Below are positions 6,076 to 14,444 of a stretch of 17,891 nt of DNA, piece after piece. Under the pieces are notes generated by a model that had not been told where the DNA came from, did not search any database, and saw only the letters and a list, made by a program, of their open reading frames with translations. The position numbers and the translations under genes were made by a program. The stretch spans positions 1-17,891 of the forward strand of contig DATKDQ010000118.1 of the NCBI GenBank assembly GCA_035544635.1, written 5' to 3'. Each line of letters opens with the position of its first letter. Position 1 is the first letter of the stretch. The stretch comes from DATAFT01 sp035544635 (GTDB taxonomy: Bacteria > Acidobacteriota > Thermoanaerobaculia > Multivoradales > Multivoraceae).

Positions 6076-9000
6076 TAGGCGATGGTCGCGCGATCTTCTT
6101 CGCCGGCGACGCGCAGGCGGCGCGGCAGCCAGCGCGCCGCGCGGGTCCGCGCCAGCAGGCCGGTCGCGCTGATGTAGGCGACCGGGATGAGGACGAGCGT
6201 CACCAGCGTCGACGCGGTGAGGCCGCCGATCACCACCCGCGCCAGCGCAGCCTGGATCTCGGCGCCGGCGCCGAGCCCGATCGCGAGCGGCAGGAGGCCC
6301 AGCGCCGTGGTGGTCGTCGTCATCAAGATCGGCCGCAGCCGCAGCCGGCCCGCCTCGACCACCGCCTCGACCGGGGTCATTCCGAGCTCACGGCGCAGCA
6401 GGTTGATGGTGTCGACCAGGACGATGGCGTTGTTGACCACGATGCCCACCAGCATCACCAGACCCATCACGCTCTGCATGTTGAGCGTGGTGCCGGTCAG
6501 GAGCAGGGTCGGCACCACCCCGATCAGCGCCGCCGGCACCGCCGCCATCACGATCAGGGGATCGAGGAAGCGCTCGAACTGGGCCGCCATCAGCATGTAC
6601 ACCAGCGTGAGCGCCATCGCGATCGCGATCGCGAAGTCGCGCCGCGCCGCCTGCTGCTCCTGGTACTCGCCGCCGAAGAAGATCGAGAAGCCCGCCGGGA
6701 GCTCGAGATCGCCGAGGGTCGCCTCGATCGACTCGATCGCGTCACCCAGCGGCATGCCGGTCTCGAGGCTCGCCGTGATGTAGGTGACACGCTGGCCATT
6801 GACGCGATTGATCTCCACCGGCCCGCGGCCTCCGGCGCGTGACACCACGGACGACAGGGGGACCACGTCGCCGGCGGCCGTGCGCAGCGAGATCCCGCCC
6901 AGGTCCCGCGCCGAGAGTCGATCGTCCGACCGCAGACGCACCACGATGGGGTACTCGTGGCCGCCGTCGCGCAGGCGGCTCGCCTCGATGCCGCCGACGT
7001 TCGCCTGGACCGTGCGGCCGACGTCGCGCACGGTGAGCCCGAGCTCGGCGATGCGCTCGCGATCGAACAGCAGCCTCTCCTCCGGCTGCCCCTCGCGCCG
7101 GCTCACCCGCACGTCGGCGATCCCCGCCAGCCGCTCGACCCGGCGCTCGATCTCGGCGGCGAGCTGGTCCGCCCGCTCGAGGTCCCAGCCCCGGAGCTCG
7201 ATCTCGATCGCCTCCTCGCCTCCCCCGGAGCTGAAGATGCGCCGCAGGATCCACAGCCCGGTGGTGGCGCGCACGCGCACCTCGCCGCCCGGGATCCTGC
7301 CCTCGAGCGCCCGGCGCAGGTCGTCGGCGAGCTTGGTGCTCGAGATGGTGCGCTGGTCCTGCGGCACCAGCTTGAGCTCGATCCCCGCGTTCGATCCCCG
7401 CACCTCGGTGGCCACGAACTCGACGTGATCGCGGGGCAGCGCCTCCCACACCAGGTCCTCGAGCTGGGCCACGTAGGAGCGCACCACGGCGAGATTGGTG
7501 CCCTCCGCCATGTCGAGGTCGATGTCGATCTCGTCGGCGTCGGTCTGCGGAGCCAGCTCGACTGGGATGATCGGCCACAGCAGGAGAACGCCGCCCAGGA
7601 GCACGACGGTCACGGCGAGCACCCACAGGCGGCGGTCGAGCGCGAGGCGGAGCCGCGCGGTGTACCAGCTCTCGAGGCGCCGGAACAGGCGCGAGGTCGA
7701 CGTCGACTGGCGCCGATCGGAGCGCACCAGGCGAGACGCCAGCATCGGAACCACCGTGAGCGCCACCAGGAGCGAGCAGGCCAGCGCGAACACGATCACC
7801 AGCGCCAGAGCCTGGAACAGCGCGCCGCTCGTGGTCCGCGTGAAGACCACCGGCAGGAACACGATACAGGTGGTGAGAGTGGAGGCCACGATCGCGCCGG
7901 TCACTTCGCGCGTCCCCACCCATGCCGCTTCGTCGGGTGCGATGCCCGCCTCCTCGCGCTTGCGCACGATCGACTCGAGCACGACGATGGCATTGTCGAC
8001 GATCAGGCCCACGCCGAGCGCCAGTCCGCCGAATGTCATCTGGTTGAGCGTGAGTCCGGCGAAGTAGAGCAGCCCGAACGAGGAGATGACCGAGATCGGG
8101 ATCGACAGCGCGATGATCGCGGTCGAGGAGCCGCTGCGCAGGAACAGGTAGAGCACGAGGATCGCGAGCAGCGACCCCCATCCCGCGGAGTTGCGGACGC
8201 TCGCGATCGACTGGCGGATGAACTCGCTCTGGTCGGTGATCACCGTCAGGTGGAGGTCGCGGCGCTCGGCATTGACGCGCTCGGCCTCGTCGCGGATCTC
8301 CTGGGCCACCCGCACCGTGTTCGCTCCGCTCTGCTTCTGGATGCGCAGCGTCACCGCCGGAACGCCGTTGATCTCGACTAGGAACCCGACGTCCTCGTAG
8401 TCGTCGCGCACCGTGGCGACGTCCCGCACCCGGATCGGGGTGCCGCCCACCGTCGCCACCACCGTCGCCCCGATCTCCTCCAACGAGGCGTACTCGCCGA
8501 CCGCGCGGACGTAGAGGTCGGAGAGCCCGCGCCGGACGTTGCCGCCCGGGAGCGTCGCGTTCTCGCGCGCCACCGCCTGCTGGACGTCGAGCGCGGTCAG
8601 CCCGGCCGCGCGCAGGCGCTCGCGGTCGAGCTCGACCTTGATCTCCCGCCGGATCGCGCCGCCCACGTTGATGGTGCCCACGCCGGGGATCTGCTCGAAC
8701 CGGCGGGCGATCTCGTCCTCGAGCAGGCGGGTGAGCGACACCAGCTCGAGCGTCGAGGTCGCGGCCAGGGCCACCACCTCCGCGCGGCTGAGATCGAGCT
8801 TGAAGATCCGCGGGGCGTCGGCCTCGACCGGCAGGTCGGAGCGCAGGCGGTCGAGCGCGGCGCGGACGTCGTTGGCGGCCTCGTCGATGTTGGTGCCGCG
8901 CGCGAAGTCGAGGCGCAACCGGGACCTGCCCTCCTCCGAGTCGGAGGTGACCCGCTCCAGGTTGGGCAGGCCCGAGAGCGCGTTCTCGATGGGATCGGTG

Positions 9001-9191
9001 AGGATCTGCTCGATCTCCTCGGGACCGACGTTCGGGTAGTCGACGCGGATGCTGAGCTGAGCAAACTCGACCTCGGGCAGGAGGTCGACCGCGAGGTTGC
9101 GCAGCGCGACCACCCCGATGACGATCAGGATCAGGAACGCCATCGTGGTCGCGACCGGACGGCGGATGGAGACCTGGGTGATCGACGCCAT
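6075..9191 (-). CDS. Efflux RND transporter permease subunit (AcrB/HAE1 superfamily)
   Basis: This is the inner-membrane proton-driven pump subunit of a tripartite efflux system, 1038 residues, the normal family length. Visible features are the N-terminal TM helix after MASITQVSIRRPVATT, porter subdomains, a TM cluster at about 337-545, a second large periplasmic loop (about 546-850) and a second TM cluster (852-1012). In TM4 the proton-relay position reads GLIVDNAIVVLE, with Asp399 present and Asn400 where AcrB has its second Asp. In TM10 the sequence is GIVVNNAIVLVD, so the AcrB lysine (Lys940) is replaced by Asn920 or Asn921. This pattern is seen in non-AcrB HAE1 relatives, so substrate class cannot be assigned. 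The ATG lies 13 nt after the adaptor stop, so the genes are co-transcribed. No TolC-like channel gene is in the window. Confidence 0.97.
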   Translation of the reverse strand: MASITQVSIRRPVATTMAFLILIVIGVVALRNLAVDLLPEVEFAQLSIRVDYPNVGPEEIEQILTDPIENALSGLPNLERVTSDSEEGRSRLRLDFARGTNIDEAANDVRAALDRLRSDLPVEADAPRIFKLDLSRAEVVALAATSTLELVSLTRLLEDEIARRFEQIPGVGTINVGGAIRREIKVELDRERLRAAGLTALDVQQAVARENATLPGGNVRRGLSDLYVRAVGEYASLEEIGATVVATVGGTPIRVRDVATVRDDYEDVGFLVEINGVPAVTLRIQKQSGANTVRVAQEIRDEAERVNAERRDLHLTVITDQSEFIRQSIASVRNSAGWGSLLAILVLYLFLRSGSSTAIIALSIPISVISSFGLLYFAGLTLNQMTFGGLALGVGLIVDNAIVVLESIVRKREEAGIAPDEAAWVGTREVTGAIVASTLTTCIVFLPVVFTRTTSGALFQALALVIVFALACSLLVALTVVPMLASRLVRSDRRQSTSTSRLFRRLESWYTARLRLALDRRLWVLAVTVVLLGGVLLLWPIIPVELAPQTDADEIDIDLDMAEGTNLAVVRSYVAQLEDLVWEALPRDHVEFVATEVRGSNAGIELKLVPQDQRTISSTKLADDLRRALEGRIPGGEVRVRATTGLWILRRIFSSGGGEEAIEIELRGWDLERADQLAAEIERRVERLAGIADVRVSRREGQPEERLLFDRERIAELGLTVRDVGRTVQANVGGIEASRLRDGGHEYPIVVRLRSDDRLSARDLGGISLRTAAGDVVPLSSVVSRAGGRGPVEINRVNGQRVTYITASLETGMPLGDAIESIEATLGDLELPAGFSIFFGGEYQEQQAARRDFAIAIAMALTLVYMLMAAQFERFLDPLIVMAAVPAALIGVVPTLLLTGTTLNMQSVMGLVMLVGIVVNNAIVLVDTINLLRRELGMTPVEAVVEAGRLRLRPILMTTTTTALGLLPLAIGLGAGAEIQAALARVVIGGLTASTLVTLVLIPVAYISATGLLARTRAARWLPRRLRVAGEEDRATIA

Positions 9192-9204
9192 CAGAGGGGC
9201 CCGC

Positions 9205-10614
9205 TCATCGGCCGGAAGCGCCGGGGGTGGCGGAGGCGGAGGCGCCGGAGCCGCGCCGGCCGCCGTCGAGCATCTCGTCCTTGGTGGGCGGCCGCGCGCC
9301 CAGCGTGCGCGCCGCCTCGCGTTGCTTCGCCAGGAAGTCGCGCAGCACGTCCTCGCGCTGGAGCTCCTCGAGCGCGAGGACTCGCTCCCAGGTGGTCGCG
9401 TGCACGCGCGCCACCATCGGCTCGCCCACTCGCAGCAGGTGCTGGCCGACCGTGACCACCCACTCTCCCTCCTCGAGACCGTCCACCGCGGCGCTGCCGC
9501 GCCCCTCGGTGAGAACGTCGACCGCGCGGAAGGAGACCGTCCGCTCGGCGCCGGCGAGCTCGCCGCCCACGCCGGCGTCCGGCGAGGCTCCGGCCGTTCC
9601 GTCGCTCCCCGCCGCGCCCTCCGGCGCCGCCGCTGCGCCCGCCACGACGAAGGTGCCCTCGACGCCGCTCCGCGGGTCCTCCCACAACGCGCTGGCGGGG
9701 ACCTGCGCGGCGGGAGCGCTCTCGCCGTAGAGCACGTCGACGGTCAGGAACATGCCGGGGCGCAGCAGCCCCTCGGGGTTGGAGATGTCGATCTCGCCCA
9801 CCGTCGAGAAGGTGCCGGCGGCGAGGAAGGGCGAGATGCGGGACAGCGTCGCCGGCACCGCGTCCTCGCCCAGCGCAGGCGCGCTCACCAGCACGGGTTG
9901 TCCCTCGCGGACGAACTCGAGCATCGACTGCGTGAGTGAGACCTCGACGCGCAGCTCGCCGAGATCGCCGATGACGAAGAGCACGGTCCCGGAGTCGACC
10001 AGCGAGCCGACCTCGACGTCGCGCTGCCCCACCCGCCCGGTCACCGGCGCGCGCACCAGCGTCTTGCCGCGCGCGGTGCGCCGCTCCTCGACCGCGGCGA
10101 CCGCCTGCTCGACACCGGCGGCCGCCTGCTCGGCACCGGCGTGCGCCGCTTCGAGCTGCGCCTCCTGGGTCTCGAGCTCGAGCTCGCTGATCAGGTTCTC
10201 CTCCACCAGGACGCGGCTCCTGCGCACCTGGGCTTCGAGCTCGGTGATGCGCGCTCGCGCCGAGCGCGCCGCCGCCTCGGCGAGCCGGGCGCTCGCCTCG
10301 GACTGTCGGAGCTGATCGCGCAGCGAGGCGTCGTCGAGACGCACCAGTGGCTGCCCCCGCTCCACGGCGTCGCCGCTGCGCGCGTAGACCTCGGCGACGC
10401 GGGCACTGAGCTCGGAGCGGATGGCGACCTGGTTTCGTGCCTTCACGACTCCTGAAAGACGCTGCTCGAGGGGCGTCCGTCCGAAGCGCGCCTGGACCGC
10501 CTCGACCGCGGGGATCGACGCGCCGTCACGCGCGCCGCCGGCAAGTGGGTCGTCGTAGCAGCCGGAGAGGACCGGGAGGAGAGCGCAGAATGCGAGGCGG
10601 GAGAGAATCGCCAC
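9205..10614 (-). CDS. Efflux RND transporter periplasmic adaptor (membrane-fusion) lipoprotein
   Basis: This is the adaptor linking the RND permease to an outer-membrane channel, 469 residues. The signal peptide MAILSRLAFCALLPVLSGC ends in a lipobox with Cys19. The first lipoyl half (about 62-94) is followed by an alpha-hairpin coiled coil (about 96-182) rich in Ala/Glu/Arg, the second lipoyl half (RAPVTGRVGQRDVEVGSLV, 188-206), a beta-barrel (about 220-295) and a membrane-proximal domain. That last domain is interrupted by an Ala/Gly-rich insert (about 325-357). A charged helix (about 407-438) and a low-complexity Gly/Ser/Ala tail follow, beyond the usual adaptor end. The start is GTG at 10614; it gives a complete signal peptide, and the upstream ATG is out of frame. 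It is first in the operon with the permease. A good promoter places transcription initiation at the GTG itself. Confidence 0.95.
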   Translation of the reverse strand: MAILSRLAFCALLPVLSGCYDDPLAGGARDGASIPAVEAVQARFGRTPLEQRLSGVVKARNQVAIRSELSARVAEVYARSGDAVERGQPLVRLDDASLRDQLRQSEASARLAEAAARSARARITELEAQVRRSRVLVEENLISELELETQEAQLEAAHAGAEQAAAGVEQAVAAVEERRTARGKTLVRAPVTGRVGQRDVEVGSLVDSGTVLFVIGDLGELRVEVSLTQSMLEFVREGQPVLVSAPALGEDAVPATLSRISPFLAAGTFSTVGEIDISNPEGLLRPGMFLTVDVLYGESAPAAQVPASALWEDPRSGVEGTFVVAGAAAAPEGAAGSDGTAGASPDAGVGGELAGAERTVSFRAVDVLTEGRGSAAVDGLEEGEWVVTVGQHLLRVGEPMVARVHATTWERVLALEELQREDVLRDFLAKQREAARTLGARPPTKDEMLDGGRRGSGASASATPGASGR

Positions 10615-10619
10615 ACGTC

Positions 10620-10648
10620 ATTATCCCCCGGCCGGGCCGGTGAGCCAA
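10620..10648 (-). promoter_or_regulatory. Sigma-70-type promoter of the efflux operon
   Basis: On the minus strand TTGGCT (10648-10643) and GATAAT (10625-10620) are separated by exactly 17 bases. They match the consensus at four and five of six positions. The implied start point (about 10613) coincides with the GTG at 10614, pointing to a leaderless mRNA. If transcription starts further upstream, GGGGGA within the -10 region could instead serve as a ribosome site. Confidence 0.55.
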
Positions 10649-10714
10649 CCGCGCCGGCCGGGCGGGTACTCGGTGCAGTCCGGCCCCAGCTCGCCCTGCC
10701 CGGAGGCGAAAAGC

Positions 10715-10723
10715 TGGTAAGGT
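10715..10723 (+). promoter_or_regulatory. Candidate extended -10 element (TGGTAAGGT) for the DUF2911 gene
   Basis: TG-G-TAAGGT lies 92 bases before the ATG at 10815 and would give a leader of about 85 nt. No -35 hexamer is recognisable. It is divergent from the efflux operon promoter, with about 70 bp between them. Confidence 0.4.
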
Positions 10724-10814
10724 TTCGGCGCGGAATCGAGGCTCTCGCGTGGGACCGACGCCACCGCGGCCGCTCGGTTCCGCCCGGAAACTCATCTCGA
10801 CGGGAGGCAAGACC

Positions 10815-11363
10815 ATGCATTCCAATCGCCATCGCAGATCTCTCCTCGTGACCTGCGCCTTCGCGGCCGTGCTCGCCCTCGCCCTCGGAGCTCCGATGGG
10901 CGCTCAGAAACGTGACAGCGACAGCGGTCGCGCCAGCAAGAATGGCTTGACCGAAGGGAAGATCGGCGGCGCCGACGTGAACATCACGTACGGCCGACCC
11001 AAGGTCAAGGGGCGCACCATCTGGGGCAACCTGGTGCCCTACTCGAAGGTCTGGCGCGCGGGCGCCGACGAGGCCACCACCGTCACCTTCTCGCAGAACG
11101 TGAAGGTCGAGGGACAGGACGTCCCGGCGGGCACCTACGCGCTCTTCTTCATTCCCGAGAAGGACGAGTGGACCGTGATCCTCAACAAGGTGCCGCAGCA
11201 GTGGGGCGCGTTCCGCTACGACGAGAGTCAGGACCAGCTGCGCGCCAAGGTGAAGCCGATGGCCACGGACGAACCGGTCGAGGAGCTGACCTACGACGTC
11301 GCCGACGACAAGATCGTCCTCAAGTGGGAAAAGCTCGCGGTACCGGTCACGGTCACGAGCTAG
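10815..11363 (+). CDS. DUF2911 domain-containing secreted protein
   Basis: This is a 182-residue exported protein of unknown function. A Sec signal peptide is clear: MHSNRHRRS, a hydrophobic core (9-27), and likely cleavage after GAPMGA near residue 30. The mature part is a single DUF2911 domain with its hallmark blocks: ITYGRPKVKGRTIWGNLVPY (57-76), VWRAGADEATT (79-89), PAGTYALFFIP (104-114) and WTVILNKVPQQWGAFRYDE (119-137). The family is widespread in Bacteroidota and Acidobacteriota; no biochemical role is established to my knowledge. The ATG at 10815 has GGGAGG (10802-10807) at 7-nt spacing. The open frame extends upstream to 10749, but that part lacks family similarity. It is monocistronic, divergent from the efflux operon and convergent with the DUF2891 gene 42 nt away. 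Confidence 0.95.
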   Translation: MHSNRHRRSLLVTCAFAAVLALALGAPMGAQKRDSDSGRASKNGLTEGKIGGADVNITYGRPKVKGRTIWGNLVPYSKVWRAGADEATTVTFSQNVKVEGQDVPAGTYALFFIPEKDEWTVILNKVPQQWGAFRYDESQDQLRAKVKPMATDEPVEELTYDVADDKIVLKWEKLAVPVTVTS

Positions 11364-11405
11364 CGTCGCTCCTGCCGGAACATCGCTTTCTGCGGGTCAA
11401 GGCTT

Positions 11406-12455
11406 CTAGCGGATCCCGCGCCTGGTCACGAGGTAGGTGGCGAAGCTCCCCAGCCAGTGCCCGCCTTCGTAGTGCTCGCCGGTGACGGCCTCCAGGCCGG
11501 CATCGGCGTGCGCCTTCGCGGCCAGAAGCAGCCTCTCGACGCGAGGATGGTTTTCCGGCAGCCCCGAGGCGATGCCTTCGAGCATCCACGCGCGGCTGAG
11601 GTTGAGGCCGTCGAGGTGGGCCAGCTTGGGGTCGGATGGATCGGTGACGGCGACCGGCGCGAGCGTCAGCTCCGGCATGAAGCGGCCCAGCCACGCCGCG
11701 AAGTCATCCGGTGCCAGGACGCGGCGCATCAGGTCCGCCTCGGCCAGGCACGGTGAGAGGAAGTCCTCGCCCGACGGCTCGTAGGCCAGCGGACAGTCGC
11801 GGTCCTCGCCGTACCAGCCGAGCGCGCGCGAGCGCACGAGCGCGGCGAGCTCCTCGCCGCCCGCCCCCGAGTCGAGCACCAGGCCCAGCGCGAACGCGGT
11901 CTGGCTGTGCTCGCCCGAGCGCACGGCATGCGAGAGCTTCGGCAGCCATGCGCGCAGGCGCTCCACAGCGGCTTCCTCGAGCGGGAGCAGGACGTCGTAG
12001 ATCGGATCGTCCGACTCGCGCAGCTCGCCCGCGAGCTGGAGCAGCCACGCCAGACCGTACGGGCGCTCGAAGCTCGCGCGGCCCGGGCCGTTCAGGTACG
12101 CCACCTCGCCGGCGACGTTCGCCGGAGTGAGGCTGCGCTCGAGCGCCGCCCGCGCCCGCGGTGCGAACGGTGCCTCCGGCAGAAGCCGCGACAGGCGAGC
12201 GAGCAGCCAGTGGCCGTGGACCGACGAGTGCCAGTCGTAGCAGCCGTAGAACGCCGGCGTGAGCTGGCGCGGCGGGGCCACGTCGTCGTCCGAGTGGAGC
12301 ACGTGGCCGATCTTGTTCGGATACTCCTGGTGCACGCAGGCGAGCGCGAGGTCGGCGAAGCGCGCCGCCGCCTGCGGATCGAGCGTCAGCGCGGTGGCGA
12401 GGACGAGCGGCTTGGCCATGAGCAGCACCGGATCACGATGACCGCTCACCGCCAT
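11406..12455 (-). CDS. DUF2891 domain-containing protein
   Basis: This 349-residue protein consists almost entirely of a DUF2891 domain. Recognisable blocks are CVHQEYPNKIGHVLHSDDDV (40-59), FYGCYDWHSSVHGHWLL (69-85), RPYGLAWLLQL (131-141), HSQTAFALGLVL (183-194), EPSGEDFLSPCLAEADLM (226-243), DGLNLSRAWMLEG (282-294) and YEGGHWLGSFATYL (329-342). The repeating helical segments with conserved His, Trp, Asp and Glu suggest an alpha/alpha-barrel of the glycosidase/epimerase kind. That is inference; no activity is known to me. ATG 12455 lies 23 nt after the solute-binding-protein stop, so co-transcription is likely. A second ATG at 12419 (Met13) also keeps the whole domain. Neither has a strong ribosome site, and no signal peptide is evident. 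Confidence 0.92.
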   Translation of the reverse strand: MAVSGHRDPVLLMAKPLVLATALTLDPQAAARFADLALACVHQEYPNKIGHVLHSDDDVAPPRQLTPAFYGCYDWHSSVHGHWLLARLSRLLPEAPFAPRARAALERSLTPANVAGEVAYLNGPGRASFERPYGLAWLLQLAGELRESDDPIYDVLLPLEEAAVERLRAWLPKLSHAVRSGEHSQTAFALGLVLDSGAGGEELAALVRSRALGWYGEDRDCPLAYEPSGEDFLSPCLAEADLMRRVLAPDDFAAWLGRFMPELTLAPVAVTDPSDPKLAHLDGLNLSRAWMLEGIASGLPENHPRVERLLLAAKAHADAGLEAVTGEHYEGGHWLGSFATYLVTRRGIR

Positions 12456-12478
12456 GAAGTCAACACGGCCACCACCGG

Positions 12479-14338
12479 TCAGCTCGCCGCGCGCTCGCGC
12501 CACCACGCCCGCGGCCCGGGGCGGAACCGCGACACGCCGACCGGCGACAGCGTGACGCCCCGCAGGTCCTGCGCGAACCCCCAGGTGGTGGCGTAGGTCC
12601 ACAGGAAGAGGTACGGCTGCTGGTCGTAGAGCGCCGCCTGGACCTCGCGGTAGAGCGCGGCGCGGCGCTCGAAGTCGAGCTCGTCGCGCGCGCGATCGAA
12701 GAGATCGTCGACCCGCTCATCGGCGAAGCCGGTGTAGTTCTGCCCGCTCGGCCAGGCGCTCGAGTGGAACGAATCGCGCCAGATGTCGGGATCGGCGTAG
12801 CCGGCGCCGACCCCCGCCAGCGCCTGGAACTCGCGCTTCCGGAGGCGCTCCACCAGCGCCGCGTTCTCCATCTTGCGGGTCTGAAACGAGACGCCGATGC
12901 GGCGCAGCGCGTCGCGATAGATGTCGAGCATGCGAATCGCGTCGTCGTAGGTCTGGTAGAGGAGCACCTCGAAATCGAAGCGCACGCGCCGGCCGCCGAC
13001 CTCGCGATAGCGCCAGCCGTCGTCGGGATCGAGCCGCCAGCCCGCCTCCTCGAGCAGGCGCGCCGCCTCCTCCAGGTCGTAGGGGATGGGCGCGATCGAC
13101 GGATCGTGGCTCCAGTGGCCGGGCTCGAACGGCCCGGTCGACGGCAGGTAGACGTTGTGGGTCACCACCCGCAGCATGCGCTCGAGGTCGTAGGCGTGGG
13201 CCATCGCGCGGCGCACGCGGCGATCGGAGAAGAACGGGTTCGAGCCCGAGACGTTCCACGAGATGTAGCCGATCATGCGCCGCGGCGCCCACGCCTTGAC
13301 CCCGACCTGCCGGAAGCCGCGGTCCCCGGTGAGCACCGCGAACTGCTGCACGGTGAGCCAGACCTCGTCGAGCTGGCGCTTCTTGAACAGCAACAGCGCG
13401 GTGTTGCGGTCCGGCTGGATCTTGAAGATCTGCCGCGCGAAGCGCGCCCGCTCGCCGGGGTAATCCTCCCAGCGCTCGACGATCAGGCGATCGCCGGGCA
13501 CCCACCGCACCAGGCGGTAGGGCCCGGAGCCCACCACCTGCTCGCGCGCCCAGTGGTTGTGGTAGGCGCTCGCGCGCAGCGTCGGATCCTTCGCCCGCTC
13601 CTGGGGATGATCCCAGACGTGGCGCGGGATGATCGGGAAGCGCAGGTGCTCGGTCGCGATCGGCGTCGGACGCTGGTGGGTGACGACCAGCGTGCGATGG
13701 TCGATCACCTCGATGTCGGCGATCTGCTCGGCGAAGCCGCGCCAGTAGGCGATCGGCACCCGCGGGTCGATCGCCACCTGCCAACTGAAGCGCACGTCGT
13801 GCGCCGTCCACGGGCGCCCGTCGTGCCAGCGCAGCCCGTCGCGCAGGCGGATGCGGGTGGTGCGACGGTCCTCGGAGAAGCGCATCTCCTCGACCGTGAC
13901 CGGGTTCGGCACCGCCTCGACGCTCGGGTTCTGGTAGACCAGACCGTCGAAGAGGAGCTCGGAGAGAAGCGAGTCCGCTCCGGTGGTGAGGAACATCGGG
14001 TTGAGCGAGGTCGGGGTGTCGACCGCGTGGCGCAGCAGGGTGCCGTCGAGATCGGCGCGCTCGGGCTCCTGGTGGGGGAACGGCGCGAACAGCTGGGGTG
14101 GGTTGAGCAGCGGATCGGCTCCCGGGTCGTACCCGGGCGGCACATCGGCCGCGGCCGTCCCGCCCACTCCCGGCGGCGCGCCGAGGCAGCCGGCGAGCGA
14201 CAACCCGGCGAGCAGGAGGGCTGCCGCGGCACACGCCGACGAGAGGCGACTCGGCTGCCGTCGCCGCCGGGCGCGCGCCGCCGCCGCCAGCCCCCGAGGG
14301 CCGCGACGACGCGACAGGCACTGCCGGCACGCGCGCAT
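12479..14338 (-). CDS. Family 5 (peptide-type) ABC transporter substrate-binding lipoprotein
   Basis: This 619-residue extracytoplasmic solute-binding protein belongs to the SBP_bac_5 (DppA/OppA-like) family, which delivers peptides, nickel or small organics to an ABC importer. The signal region is long and Arg-rich (residues 1-32), followed by a hydrophobic stretch and LLLAGLSLAGC, with lipobox Cys51. Family blocks include LRHAVDTPTSLNPMF (102-116), the RDGLRWHDGRPWTAHDVRFSW segment, VVGSGPYRLVRW, FFSDRRVRRAMAHAYDLERML and a C-terminal QPYLFLWTYAT. The ATG at 14338 is the only plausible start between the upstream sequence and the lipobox; AGGAG precedes it at 4-nt spacing. DUF2891 follows 23 nt downstream. 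No permease or ATPase gene is nearby, so the protein is an orphan here. The ligand is unknown. Confidence 0.95.
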   Translation of the reverse strand: MRACRQCLSRRRGPRGLAAAARARRRRQPSRLSSACAAAALLLAGLSLAGCLGAPPGVGGTAAADVPPGYDPGADPLLNPPQLFAPFPHQEPERADLDGTLLRHAVDTPTSLNPMFLTTGADSLLSELLFDGLVYQNPSVEAVPNPVTVEEMRFSEDRRTTRIRLRDGLRWHDGRPWTAHDVRFSWQVAIDPRVPIAYWRGFAEQIADIEVIDHRTLVVTHQRPTPIATEHLRFPIIPRHVWDHPQERAKDPTLRASAYHNHWAREQVVGSGPYRLVRWVPGDRLIVERWEDYPGERARFARQIFKIQPDRNTALLLFKKRQLDEVWLTVQQFAVLTGDRGFRQVGVKAWAPRRMIGYISWNVSGSNPFFSDRRVRRAMAHAYDLERMLRVVTHNVYLPSTGPFEPGHWSHDPSIAPIPYDLEEAARLLEEAGWRLDPDDGWRYREVGGRRVRFDFEVLLYQTYDDAIRMLDIYRDALRRIGVSFQTRKMENAALVERLRKREFQALAGVGAGYADPDIWRDSFHSSAWPSGQNYTGFADERVDDLFDRARDELDFERRAALYREVQAALYDQQPYLFLWTYATTWGFAQDLRGVTLSPVGVSRFRPGPRAWWRERAAS

Positions 14339-14350
14339 CGAGCTCCTCAC

Positions 14351-14359
14351 ACCGTACCA
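14351..14359 (-). promoter_or_regulatory. Candidate extended -10 element (TGGTACGGT) for the solute-binding-protein operon
   Basis: The minus strand reads TG-G-TACGGT immediately upstream of the ATG. The predicted start point (about 14344) leaves a leader of only about six bases and would cut into the AGGAG ribosome site. Either the mRNA is nearly leaderless or the true promoter lies further upstream. Confidence 0.35.
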
Positions 14360-14427
14360 CCCCGCGGGCGCGGCGGCGCCGGCTCTCCCGCGCGGAGGGG
14401 TGGGGGCCGGAGGCGCCGGCGATCGCC

Positions 14428-14436
14428 TGCTACAGT
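14428..14436 (+). promoter_or_regulatory. Candidate extended -10 element (TGCTACAGT) for the GHKL ATPase gene
   Basis: TG-C-TACAGT is identical to the element before the cupredoxin gene. The predicted start point is about 14443, two bases before the ATG of a 10-codon ORF and about 31 bases before the GHKL ATG. No -35 is recognisable. It is divergent from the solute-binding-protein promoter, 68 bp apart. Confidence 0.45.
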
Positions 14437-14444
14437 CCGCCCCC

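Noticed and set aside
6957..8381. 474-codon plus-strand frame opposite the RND permease
   Set aside because: It is the complement of a clear permease; the composition (His/Glu/Arg-rich) is typical of a shadow frame and it has no domain.
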